A stretch of DNA of 64,000 bases from Ophiobolus disseminans (lineage: Eukaryota > Ascomycota > Dothideomycetes > Pleosporales > Phaeosphaeriaceae): positions 748,129-812,128 of the forward strand of contig MU006238.1 of assembly GCA_010093685.1 (NCBI GenBank). Reading direction: 5' to 3'. The notes beneath the pieces are model-generated. The model saw only the letters and a program-made list of their open reading frames with translations, was not told the DNA's origin and did no database searches. Shown here one piece after another: positions 1 to 10,793 of this stretch. The position numbers were made by a program, and so were the translations under genes. Within the stretch, counting starts at the first letter, position 1; each line of letters starts with the position of its first letter.

Positions 1-3000
1 TTCCTGTTCTAGTACACTTCGCAACGCGTAGCGTATCTTTTCTTCGTTCTTCCCATCGAAGGTCTCAAACGCGCTCATGACATCGAGCGCTGGTTCCATG
101 CGCCACACAAAACCTGCGCTTCGATTCGCCACGTCTTCAGTCTCGATTCGAGACTTTTCGAAGCGTACGCCGGTCGCTGCCATGGCTTCGACGGCTTTCT
201 TGACAAGTGCCTTCTCAGAAGATTTGCGGACGGTGGCTGATGCAAAGGACTTGGATCCTGAGGCACCGGTGTTGACAATGACAGGCTTGACATCGGGCGA
301 GAGCATGCGGAGTATGTAAGGGATAAGTTCGAGGGCCATTTCTTCGGGACTGCGGAACATGCGGGTCAAGTTGAGACTTAGTGTCGATTGCAACGCCATG
401 AGCTGTGATCTGTTCGATTTGTATTGCTCCGCTGCCGCAAAGTTCGCACCCAACCCGGAGAAGGGGGTGGGAAGCGCATCAGGGTCAGCTGTAGGATTAG
501 AGCTCTGGTGACGTGGTGAGGCAAAGAGGCTGTGAAAGGCGAGAACGGAATTGGATAGGTAGGGTGCCAGCTCCCATTCTTGAGAGCCATGCACGGCGGC
601 GTTGATTGTGTCGTGAAAGTGTAGCCACTCGTAAGCAGCAGACGGTTTACTGAGGAGGGTATCATCTTGGAACGGCTTTTCGGGGTATGCTGCGAAACAG
701 TCTATGATATGTGAGTGAAGCAGTAGGACAAGAGCTGTGAAGATGATGACTTACCCGTGACTACACGATCACACTCGCCACTTGTGTCGACCATCTCCCT
801 GAGACGGTCCATCGCACGTCGTTTAGCGCCCTCAGCAACACCAATGACGCCAGCCTTTGCGCGTGCCGCTGCCGTCCGTACGTCTGTAGTTTCAGCCTGC
901 TTCGGAAAGCCCGCACCTTCCTTGAAGACACGCTCGACGACATCTTTCGCGCCTCCTCGCCCCAAGCTTCGTGCCGAGCCACCACCGTGCCGGAGGTCGT
1001 TGATGAAGTTGTCTTCAACCCACTTTCGGCTGAGATGTGGCTTGCCAGTGGACTTTTTGTCGTGGGAAGATCGCAATCGTCCTGCCACCCACTCGCTGAC
1101 CACCATGACACCACGAATATCACCCTCCCCAGTCCCACTGCCGGTGCCGCCCTCTTTCTTGGTGCTAACACCCCAGGTGGCCTCGCACAGTCGTCGAACA
1201 CCGTCTGAGTCGCATTGAATGCCTTCCTTGACGAATATATCCTGCATGCGGTTGACAACCATGGTAATGGCAGGCTTCCGGATGTGTACAATTTCAGCCA
1301 TCGACGATTGCCGAAGTGGACGCAATGACGGATGGTAGAGGTCGTTGCAGATGAGGATGAGCGGTCGCAACAGTCGAAACTTGTCGCCTTTGCGCTTCTT
1401 GTTAGTGCCCGTCGATTGTTGTTGTCCGGCCATCTTCGAGTTCTTCTCATCGAGGTTGATGAGGTCGATGAGTGCCTTGACGAAGCCGCCCTCACCTCCA
1501 CTGCCACTACCGCCCACCACACCGTCCACTTCGTCCACAACCACGCATACTGGCTTGCCCGCTTTGCGCACCTTTCCGTTTGCTGTGCTGGTGTTCACGC
1601 CTCGTACGTTCTCAGTACCGACCATGTCTCGTATGCGACCTTTGACTACAGCGGGGCTTCGCTCGTCTGATGCATTGATTTCTTGTACTTCGTATCCCGC
1701 CTGTCGCGCACAGACGTGTGCAAGTGTCGTCTTGCCGAGTCCGGGCGGGCCGGCGAGAAGTAGGATCTTGCGATGCCGTTGCTCCTCATCCCCAAAATCC
1801 TTCTGTGCAGCTTTAGGCTTCTGTTTAGTCGATCCCGGGAAGACGATCGGGTCCCATGCTTTGAGCCAGCGCAGGACGGAGCGATGTGTGCGCTCGTCTC
1901 CAACCAAGTCTGTAAACTTCTTTGCCCGATATTTTTCAGTCCACATGAGTGTTCGATTGCTCTTCCCACTCTTGCTGAGTGGTTGTTCGATTGAAGTCTG
2001 AGGTGGGTCGGCGATGACACTCGCCAGCCTGGAAGCCTTCTCTACGTCTAACGCCTTCGCCTCATCTATCAGCTCGTGTATGTTGAGACCGTAGTAGCTG
2101 GTCCTCGCTTTGCCTTCGACGGCTACTGAGCGTGCTGCAATCAACTGCTCGTAAGGGACAGCTTCCTTCTTCGTCTTCTTCGGTATGTAAATCGCTTTGC
2201 CCGAGGAGTTGCGAGCCACTACACCTGTCATTGGCTGAGCTGAAGGGGGCGCTTGGGCTGAGGTAGGCCGTTTTACAGGCGATTGGGATCGTGATGCGAA
2301 GCTGTAGTTGTCGAGATCGTCCACGGGTATGCTTTCAGGGTCCACGATTTCGTCCTGGCTTGCAGGTGGCGTGTTGTCTGTGAATGCGTCTTGGACTACA
2401 GGCAGGTCTTTGATAGTGTCGATGGCCCGCCTCTTCAACGTGTGCTCTTTTTGCGCCGCGATGTCATCTTCGTCGTCCGAGTCGTCCACGAACCCCCCAA
2501 ACTTTCGGACAGCATTGTTGTTCGGCACGTCCTTGAGTGGCTCGCGTGCATCGTCGGATCGCTTTCTCTTCTTTGGCGAGGGTGCCTGTGGCAGAGAGCT
2601 CGGTGGGTAGGCGACAGGCGAGGATATGAGGGGCATGGTGTAGGCGGGTGGCGAGGATGGGAAGGCGCGACCTTCAGTCGAGGGGTCAGTGGTATAGCAC
2701 TGAAGTTTGTAATCCGTCGGGCGTCTGAGAGGTGTATCTGGGGGCGTTAGTCCCGCTGGTAGAGCCTGATCTCCTGGCTGTACCGATTGAGACGTCTCCT
2801 TCACTCCAGAAGATGTCTACAACGTTCCAAGCTCTATGCTGGATGACGATTCCCTCGCTATTCTTCTTGGCTCGGTCCTCGGTAATACACTGTTGCAATG
2901 CGTCGACGTCGTCGGAGAAGGAAAGCGATGTGGGTGCGTTCTCAGGATAATCTAACTCGGAGTAGAGGAGAGCAGGGTCAAATGATGAAGGGATGCCGCG

Positions 3001-3015
3001 TGAATAACTGCTCAT
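1..3015 (-). CDS. CTF18: CTF18, alternative clamp-loader (RFC-like) large subunit, C-terminus cut by window edge
   Basis: Exons 3015-2805, 2737-755 and 689 to beyond position 1, giving at least 961 residues, open at the left edge. Ctf18 is the large subunit of the Ctf18-RFC complex (with Ctf8, Dcc1 and Rfc2-5), which loads PCNA and supports sister-chromatid cohesion and the replication checkpoint. What is seen: an acidic, disordered N-terminal third with a KKRKR-type basic stretch, a Walker A motif GPPGLGKT near residue 400, the RFC signature INASDER about 20 residues later, and a Walker B VVVDEVDG near 470. The C-terminal part begins YPEKPFQDD and continues in a helical style typical of the family. 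The introns are 67 nt and 65 nt; the first has an ACTAAC branch site. The last visible residues are close to the usual C-terminus, where Ctf8/Dcc1 bind. The start at MSSYSRG is the only ATG that fits exon 1. An alternative donor for intron 1 lies at 2783. Confidence 0.93.
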
Positions 3016-3538
3016 CGAATTAGGACAGTGTCATGATGTGTGGTGAGTGGTAAGTCTAGAGCTCGGGCGCGTCGCGTCCAACATTCGCGTTTCGCGTTTT
3101 GACGCTAGCTACATTCGTCTCATCTAGCTCTGAACTTTAAGCGTGGCATCCTACCGGCAACAAACACTATGACAACAATTTTTCTTTTCAAGATACATCT
3201 GAAGTCCGGATCTTTTCTTATGTCGCTCGCCAAATCCGTCCAGCTCCGTTTCGACAGCTTTGCTTGCTCATGGGTCATCAGCGTCAATTACTTTGCTTAA
3301 GAAGAAAGGAAGTAAACATGTGCGAGTGTTCACAGGCAAACCCCCGCTGCTTGAATACATATATATATATATCTTCCGCGCTCCGTTCATGCCTCAAACT
3401 GAACCCCCAAACAACAGTCCTCTGAACTTCAACTGTCGCACAATTCATGGATTCGTAATATGCTACTTTGCGGAATGCGCCGCTTTCATTTCCGGTATTG
3501 GCTCCACTAATATCTTCCATAAATACCACATCAAGAGG
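3016..3538. other. Intergenic, CTF18 promoter side and 3' flank of the hydrolase
   Basis: No coding sequence recognised. It holds the CTF18 upstream region and the downstream region of the hydrolase. A short (AT)n run lies around 3355-3372. Confidence 0.6.
3355..3372. repeat. (AT)n microsatellite
   Basis: About nine consecutive AT dinucleotides, in non-coding DNA downstream of the hydrolase gene. Confidence 0.8.
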
Positions 3539-4371
3539 TTATACACCTTTGCCCGCCTCTTCGATCAGAGTACTTGCAGTCCACTGTGGTTTACTGATGA
3601 ACGGACTATGCCCGGCATCTACCTTGATGACGTTATCAATCTTGTGCGATGTGCTCGCCTTAGCAGTATCGACGAGATACTGCGCGGCCATCACCGTGCT
3701 GGGCTTGTCCGCATTGCAAATGATATACGTGGTCGGAATGTGGCGCCAAGCAGCATGCGTAGTCGTGCTCCAGAACGCGCCAAAGCTCTGGGGCTGCAGG
3801 TCCTTGGTGAGCTCAGCGACGGTGTTATCGTCCAGATCCTGGTAGAACATTCCCTTGACATCCTCCTGTTCGACTGTGATGATTCCGGCCTGTCCTGGAA
3901 GTTAGATTCGATATTCTTGAAGGGATCGTATCAACTTACCTCAAGATCTGTTTTCATCTCAGACACCATGTTGTCACGAGTGCCGTGAGGAGAGTGCTGG
4001 AACCCCTCAGGCACAAGAAAAGCAACCACGTAAATGAGTCGCACCACGCCGCCTTTCAATTCTTTTGATCCTCGCGAATCTTTGTCGAGCCCATCTAGAG
4101 CAGTTCCACCCGTCATGCCACTGAAGCTATGCATGACTACGATCACATCGCGGCCCTTCTCGACAAGATCAGATACAGTGCCTCGAATAAGATCAACGTC
4201 GGCAGACCAATCGGGAGTCGGAGGGACAGATCCACTTGATGGCAGTGCGGGAGCAACGGACTCGTAACTTGCTTTATCTAGCTCTGCGACGAGCTTGTCC
4301 CAGCATCGTGGAGTGTGCCAAGCACCGTGGAGAAGAACGAAGATTGGTTTGGACATGAGGTGATCGGGCAA
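3539..4371 (-). CDS. Alpha/beta-hydrolase fold esterase (260 aa)
   Basis: Exons 4371-3940 and 3889-3539 with a 50 nt intron; the acceptor at 3890 is fixed by frame (exon 2 starts AGIITVEQ). A single-domain alpha/beta hydrolase, probably a soluble esterase. What is seen: the oxyanion-side motif FVLLHGAWH near residue 15, the nucleophile elbow VVMHSFSG with Ser82 (a variant of GxSxG with His in place of the first Gly), a probable acid Asp205 in ICNADKP, and the catalytic His238 in VDAGHSPFISKPQ. The arrangement resembles the small fungal and plant methylesterase/hydroxynitrile-lyase-like group, but the substrate cannot be told from sequence. A second in-frame Met at residue 6 (MSKPIFV) is an equally plausible start. 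No signal peptide or membrane segment is seen. It lies tail to head with CTF18 on the same strand. Confidence 0.88.
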
Positions 4372-5971
4372 AGGACTAAAATGTCAGAGATTGAATTACC
4401 CCCCAGAAAAGCGCATCAGCTAACCTTAGTCTTATATGCTCAAGGACTGCTTACGTGTTCGTCATCCTTCGCCGTACGTATGCATGCGCATTCACCTACG
4501 GGTGACATTGGTAGCATTGAACCTAATCCCACAAAGATCGAGGCTCCATAGTTGGCCCGAAGTAGCCAATCAACTTTGATGTCTTTACGACAATTAGGCA
4601 GGTAGATAATGATCTTTTAGGATTGCTTGCTGTGGACCCTCGATTCTTGCAGAGATAGGATACTAAAATCCTTCGGGGTTGTTGTCAAAGCTGAACATGT
4701 CGTATGTAAACTTCTCGGATCCGGGAAGGAACCGGACTTGAGCTTGTGCATATTTGTGGCGCGGTCACCTGCAGAACTCCATGAGAATGACGCGGAAGAT
4801 TGTGTGTTGCAATCACGTAGAGATGGTTGACCATGAGTAGGGTTGCATCGACAGCACTTGGAGTTGACGTGAAGAGGGACGGAGTTCGATTGACATCGCG
4901 CGTTCCACTGACGTCAAATCGTCATTAGTCAGCGAACACACCACAACCCATCACGACGCTCTTTCCATGACACTCAACTGCTTATCAATGCAGCTTTATA
5001 CACTCGCAGGTACTAATCGCACATTGATCTTCGACTGAAATGCTCTCGTCTTTCGGCCTCATTCCCTCCACCAGCTAAGAAAGGCAGTCGTTCCATCAAT
5101 CGTTTGTATCTGGCTTTCCCACGCAACGAAGACGATTACATTCAAATCGAATATCTGAACGGCTTTGAAAAGCAAGCCTAGCTAAGGCTGATATTGCACA
5201 TCGATGACGGCAAGATCAATTACGATCAAATGAACACCACTTAAGCATCGCTGGAACCATGTCCCCAGCGTTCTTCAGCAGTCTGGCTTTAATACACCAT
5301 GGCCTTGGATAATGAAGGTGGTGGGAGGTTTACACAAGGGATTATGGCTTCGCTGAGCTACGGAGGTCGCTATTAGAAAGACAAACTTGCATTTGAATCA
5401 TGCCTCCGGTTTAGGGCTTTCTACAAACGCTAGTACGACCTTGAACACAATGCGCACCAGCCCTGCGGAAGGTATCCCAGCCCAGGTTGCAACACCGCCT
5501 GGTCTCACATTGCCACGATGTTCAGACTGGCTCTCGGTAAGCCGCGAAAGCCGGAAATAAAGCTACCTTGTTTTGTATATCTACAGAGATTTTTTAAGAT
5601 TTAGTATGATCTTCACATACGTAGATGTAGTCGTCAAGCTTAGACCTTTTCTGGGTTTCAGGACTTACCGAGAGACTGATTCAGGGAACCGTAGATCTCC
5701 GTACGCTGACCGATAATTCGTGAAGCTGAGGGCTATCCCATGGATCCTCAAAGATGTCCTCGGGAGGATTGCGAAAGACCAGGTCGTAACCGTTGATACG
5801 CACAATCGACAATTTCCCCAACTCTGAGCGCCTTCGAGCGCAAGGCATCCAACTTGCGATATTGATCGCAATCCATGAAGGGCACTTGTCAGGCGGATAC
5901 ATCAGGACTTCGTCAGGCCCAGTCAACGATGACATGAAGACCATCTGGGATGGTGCCAAGGACAGGTACAA
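4372..5971. other. Gene-poor interval
   Basis: 1.6 kb with only short, non-conserved open frames. An antisense frame at 5681-5971 (ending near DPWDSPQLHEL) overlaps the left end of the next, poorly resolved locus and starts with TTG, so I do not call it. No repeat or RNA gene recognised. Confidence 0.5.
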
Positions 5972-7055
5972 GTGAATCCAGAAGCTTATTATGAATGGAC
6001 TTTATGGCAAGGACTCAATCCTGAGATCATTGCGGAAGGCGAGGTCTCTGCTGAAGACTGTCTTGTCGCGGCCACCAACTTGGAGCTGCAAGCTCGCATA
6101 CGCGACTTTGTTCCCGACGGGGATAGTGCTGCAGAGGCAACAGTTCAAACCGCCAAGGCTCTTGCGTATAGGGCGGCAATCCAAAATCTGCAAAAGCACG
6201 TCAGTGGCATCAGATTTGGCACTAGATCAACTCGGTCTCATTGTACATAGATCAAGTCCGAATACGAGCGAGCGCGGAACGATACTCGAGACCGCGCATT
6301 GGATCGCTTGGCGACTGCAGAAGATCAAGCCAAAGCAGTCCTGGAACGTCCTCGAGGCTGCATTGCAGAACATCGTGGAGGTCTGTATGAGAGTAATTCT
6401 CAAAACCGAGAAACATGACTAACGATTATTAGCCTGTATTCCCCGAGACTACACCATTCGCCTCTGTCGCTGAGGTTCGGGACGCCTCCCTCGTGCCGCT
6501 CGCTCATCGTGCCGCCGAAGACTGGTTGCAATTCTGGGGCGACGCGATCGACCGAACGAAGGGCAGCATCCTCGTGGTTGACCTGCGGACACTACTTGAG
6601 AACCATACGCCCTGCTGATGAGTGGCCATGGCCAGTATCGCTGACATAATGCAGCACTATACGCGACCAACTGTGGTGATCGACTGGAAATTGTCTGTGA
6701 TTCGCCGCATCTCAATGTCATCGCACGGGAGAATCTGATCTTCAGGCTCCAAAAACTCTCAGCTGCCGTCACCACACAAGGCAGCTACAAACTACCGAGC
6801 CGTACAATTCACGTGAACACGCTGCTCAAGAGTCTTGGTTCTCGTTACGCATCAGAAGAATACGGAAATTGGACGAATGTGCCCATCCTTCTGACGCCGA
6901 CTACTACTGGCGTTGCAGAGTCTGTACAGAATCTACCATCGCGAATCGCGTGCCTCAGATCCAACCTTCCTCGTGCACTGATCACCTTTCCCACACATAC
7001 ATGCCTAACAAAGCCTACCCCCACTATCAATATATCTCAAGGTCTCCTGGTGTAG
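5972..7055 (+). pseudogene. Unresolved, probably decayed coding locus
   Basis: Several consecutive stretches look coding but do not join into one clean model. 5972-6199 reads NPEAYYEWTLWQGLNPE and onward without an ATG start. A 51 nt GT..AG intron (6200-6250) would link it to a charged helical stretch (IKSEYERARNDTRDRALDRL). The next stretch (PVFPETTPFASVAEVRD, from about 6433) follows an ACTAAC..TTAG acceptor but is reached only from another frame, so a frameshift or missed exon is needed. A further stretch from about 6660 (LEIVCDSPHLNVIAREN and onward) needs another join. The family is not recognised. It could be a real multi-exon gene I cannot resolve, but the missing start and two frame conflicts favour a degenerate gene. 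Confidence 0.33.
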
Positions 7056-7150
7056 TGGTAGCGCATCACGGAAGTACTGAATCATTTGCCGGCGGCAAGG
7101 AGCGCGCTTATTCAAGACGTGAAGGCCTGGATTCGATTTCCAGGGAGACC
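7041..7150 (+). tRNA. tRNA-like element with an unusual anticodon region (isotype unclear)
   Basis: The first seven bases GGTCTCC pair perfectly with GGAGACC at 7144-7150. An A-box-like TGGTGTAGTGG follows the acceptor stem. A T arm CTGGA-TTCGATT-TCCAG is fully paired and contains the B box. TCACG and CGTGA can form the five-pair anticodon stem. Between them lie 47 nt instead of 7, so a roughly 40 nt intron or insertion must be present. The canonical loop start lacks T33, so the anticodon cannot be assigned; directly before the 3' stem strand is TTCAAGA, which alone would make a normal 7-nt loop. Runs of T that could end Pol III transcription occur at 7155-7164 and 7178-7184. It may be a tRNA with an odd intron, or a tRNA pseudogene. 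Confidence 0.45.
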
Positions 7151-7151
7151 G

Positions 7152-7639
7152 TGATTTTGGTTTTGTGATGATGACGTTCTTTTTGGAGGGCTTGGATGGA
7201 TGTCTAGGTAGGTTGTGGAGATGTGGAGGAACGTTTGTACTTTAGCTGGTAAGATAAATTATCTATTAACTTGGACCTTGGCTTGCCGACGCGGATCGTC
7301 GATACTGGTGCTCGGACGCTTATTCTCATTTCGTTCTGAGTACGTATTTGGACCCTGTGGTTACTTTTTCTCTGGTTTCGTCTTCTTCTTCGTCGTCCCA
7401 AGATCTGAGGGTTTAATAAAATCCGTGTCAGCTTGAGCTTTCAATATTCTCCTTCCAGCCAGGATTATCATCGCAGTGCGATATTGCGACTTTAATAGGT
7501 AGGCCTTCTACATGCAAATCACGCCAAGCCCGAAAAGCACACCCAGTGAAAATCATAATGAGCTTTCATTCTCGAGCCAAATGGGTATAATGCAACCAGT
7601 AATCCAACCTTCCCACCACCGTCCCGTTTTGTGTATTTC
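7152..7639. other. Intergenic, 3' flank of phospholipase gene
   Basis: No gene recognised; holds T-runs just after the tRNA-like element and the terminator side of the minus-strand phospholipase gene. Confidence 0.55.
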
Positions 7640-10182
7640 CTAACTGAACTGATCACCCTGATCACTTCCTCCGACCCTCGTCCCGCGCACCCTTCCTTGA
7701 CTCAACTTCCACCGCCACCGAGCTTCCTTGTCGTCTTTGTCGCGCTGGAGTCGTAGCTTTTTCTTACGCTCATAGACCGCCCTGACAGTCCGTTTCGTCC
7801 TGTCCGCGCCCTCACTGTAGTTCGTGCGCGCTAGGTTGACGACTTTGTCGATCTGCTCGGGCGTGTAGATGAAGTTCCATGTGGACATGAAGTCTGAGGT
7901 TCTGGGGTCGACGCCGGGCACTTTGGAGTTGGCGAGGAAAGGAAAATAAATTACTGTTATACCGGAGGTGGGATGCATGAGTTCCCAGTCTTCTTCTACT
8001 AGCTTGCTTTCTGGTGGTTCGGTGTCAGACACACGTTCCTCGGTTGTGCCGACCCAGACGTTGCAGTAGCCCAGGTCTATTTTCTTCTTTGACTTCTTCT
8101 TCTCCTCGGTGTCTTTATCTTGAGCTGCTTCCATCTTGCTTTGTGCTTGCTGCTCTGATTTCGCTTGGGCCTTGTCGAGGTCTTGCTGGAGCTCTTCCAT
8201 TGTCTCGTCGTCCGGTGGCCAGCCTGCGCCAACAGGCCAGCCTTTGATGCCTCGTTGACGGGCATAGCCGTCTGCAACCTTGAGCCAGTTGTCCGTACGA
8301 ACGTCTGCGCTGGCATCGAAAGCAACGAGGATGTCGACATCCCGTCCCGGGCGGAGAAGGGGGTAGATGGGCAGGTTGTTGCTCATACCAGCGTCCATGA
8401 ACTGGAAGTTCTTCTGCTCGAAGATGCTCTCCGGGCAAGTGGGTGGCAAGAGCTCGCGCAGGCCAAGAGCAAAGTTGGGAATTGATGCTGGATCAATGGG
8501 ATGGACTTTGACAAGATCCTCGTCGCGTTCAGAGATCATGGCATCTAGGCTACCGAAGCCGGTAAGAGTGCGCATCAGGGGCCGGATCTCCTTGTAGTAA
8601 TGCGATAGCGTGGCGCAAAATGCGGAGCCCCAAATACCCATAAGCAGCGGAACGCGGACCTCTGGTAAGGCCAAGCCGTTGTCACGCCAAACAGTTCGTC
8701 CTTTGTCAAAGTGACGTCCCATGGCCCATGTCGGAATGCCTGCGGACAGCTCCTCACACCACATTTCATAGGGAGTAAATTCGAACCATTGGAACCAGGC
8801 TTCCCTGTTCGCCTTCGCTTCCGCCGCTATCCGGTCCTTCATGCCAGACTGCTCGGCGAGTGGTATCTCGTGTCGTACCGCGGTGTAGATGGGAAGCGGA
8901 TTAGAGCCGTCATCAGTGAAGCGTCGCTGGTGGGAGACCTTGAAGTCGTACTCGCTTACGGAGAGCTCGCCCTTGGGTACAAGTAGTCGGGCTGCAAGGA
9001 GCGCGCCATAGATGTCCACCAAGCCAAAATCAGCGTCTGGGATGCCCTTGGCCTTCTCCACGAGCGCGCTCAGAAGGTACTTGTTGGTCGGTGCGCTGAC
9101 CAGCAGTTCGAGTGCATCAGGAGGGAAAGCAATGTGCACGCCCAGCCTGTTCTTGAGGTGGCGGATCAGGCGCGCATGGCTTTGCTGCGTGATATCTGAG
9201 TAGTAGAGTGTCTGGAGCCAGCAGCTTCCACTGACGCCAGCAGTGTACGTCACGCAGTCGAAGAGGCCCTGCTCTTTCGAGGAGAGATATGATGATGTCC
9301 CGGCAACCAGTGCGCGCAGCCCTCCGCCAGACCCGCACATGGCTATGACGGGTACGTCGTCGGGGTGGATGGTGGCTTCAGGAATGTCAAGGTATCTCGC
9401 CAGGGCTGCCTTTGTGAACTGGGCTCTCTTGGAGCGGAAAGCCTTCTCGTCCTGGCACAGCTCGTTGGAGATGCGGACCGAAGCGTCCCATATGATCTCG
9501 GGGTTGGCCTCGGGATTGTTGGCGTCGTACCAGATCTCTTCAGCCAGCGAGCCTGGCGCCATCGACAGCTCGTTCTGCAGCTTCCTGATGAAGCCAGGCA
9601 GCACCTTCACCCACGATGGTATCACGAGGTCGATGATGGTGTCTCCAATCGAAGTTGCCGATTTGAGGTCTGGCGGGCTTGGGAAGCTGCCTCTGATGGT
9701 CTGCCATGCTGAGTTAGAGGCATTGTCGCCTTTGCCATTGGCGCTGTCCTCGTTGTCTTCTTTTGCGACGCGAGTCTGGGGAGGCGCCTCCTGGTCTCCG
9801 GGTTTGCCCGTGTTCTGTTCATTGACCATTTCTTCGGCGTCCCCAGCCGAGGTTGTCGCCCCTCGTTTCTGGCCGCCCGTCAGCGCAGATGGCGCCCACG
9901 AAGTCCATGCGGATGGCGCATCGAGGTGGATTGGACGTATGAGGGGCGATGGCACGGTCGTGGTGGACAGATAGCCAGCTGCGGCGGTCGCGAGAAGACA
10001 TGGCGGGCCATATCGGAGGCTCAGAGTGGCGACATGTGATCTTCGGGGTGTTGGTCGTTTGGTGTGTAGCCTAAGAGTTCAGCATCGCGTTCATCGGCTT
10101 TTCCAGTAGACGTCACTCACCCGCGACGCGTCCCGCGCAGCCAGAGCCGTCGCAAGTCGCGTGGGCGGTTCAAAAGTGCCAT
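7640..10182 (-). CDS. Cytosolic phospholipase A2-type lipase with mitochondrial-like presequence (830 aa)
   Basis: Exons 10182-10121 and 10070-7640 with a 50 nt intron. The long frame alone would have to start at GTG; the true start lies in the short first exon (MALLNRPRDLRRLWLRGTRR), which splices in phase. The first 35 residues are rich in Arg and Leu with no acidic residue, followed by a hydrophobic segment (CLLATAAAGYL), as in a mitochondrial targeting and membrane sequence. The catalytic domain carries the oxyanion loop CGSGGGLRA, the nucleophile GVSGS (Ser about 301) and the dyad Asp in FMDAGMSNN (about 580), which are the signature of the PLA2c/lysophospholipase catalytic fold. It should hydrolyse acyl chains from phospholipids or lysophospholipids. 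There is no C2 domain, so Ca2+-dependent membrane recruitment as in animal cPLA2 is unlikely. The charged, Lys/Glu-rich insert near residue 680 is low-complexity. Location is inferred from the N-terminus only. Confidence 0.9.
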
Positions 10183-10793
10183 AGAGGGATGCAGGCGAAA
10201 AGAACGGAATGAATGTTGGACGAGCGCAAAATTGCGCAGGAACAACTGTCTACGGCCCAATTGGGCGTGCAGCTATGCGCCAAACATGACGAAGGCGCTT
10301 TCATATGAAAGCCCGTCCGAGATCCGCGATTCAGGTTTTTGGTGGGATAGGATAGTCCATCTCTGTTAGCGCGCATAACGTCGGCCAAGCCACCAGGAAC
10401 GTGAACCCACGTGCGCCCTCAACATCGCCCTTCCACTTCCAACATGCCTCCACACTGTGACCATGTCTCAGAGGTGAGGTTCAGACAAGCTTCAGAAATG
10501 CGGCTCTTGTGCATGCTTGTCGTGCACGCCATCGCCTTAGCTGTGTGTGCCGCTACCCGCGCAACCTAACCCCATCATGCCAGCTACATCGCTGCCAATT
10601 AACTATCATCGCGATACAACTCGAGGACTTAGAACTCCAGAGGTTGTGGCATGTAGGCTGAGCATTTCCACATCAAACCTTCACCCACCTTCACTCACTC
10701 AGCAGTTCCCATCCTTGCCAGCATACTGTGCTCAACTACCTCCTTGTTGTGTCGCTTTCTTCTCTTACCGTTCATGAAGCCGAACTTGAACTC
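10183..10793. other. Intergenic (phospholipase promoter; upstream of broken GTPase)
   Basis: No coding sequence recognised. It contains the upstream region of the minus-strand phospholipase. If the adjacent GTPase remnant was once full-length, its lost N-terminal P-loop region would have lain here, but no such coding can be read. Confidence 0.5.

Noticed and set aside
6335..6365. A 31-base GT..AG segment that would join two coding-like stretches of the locus at 5972-7055
   Set aside because: Shorter than any other intron in the window and without a branch site; a frameshift is the simpler reading.
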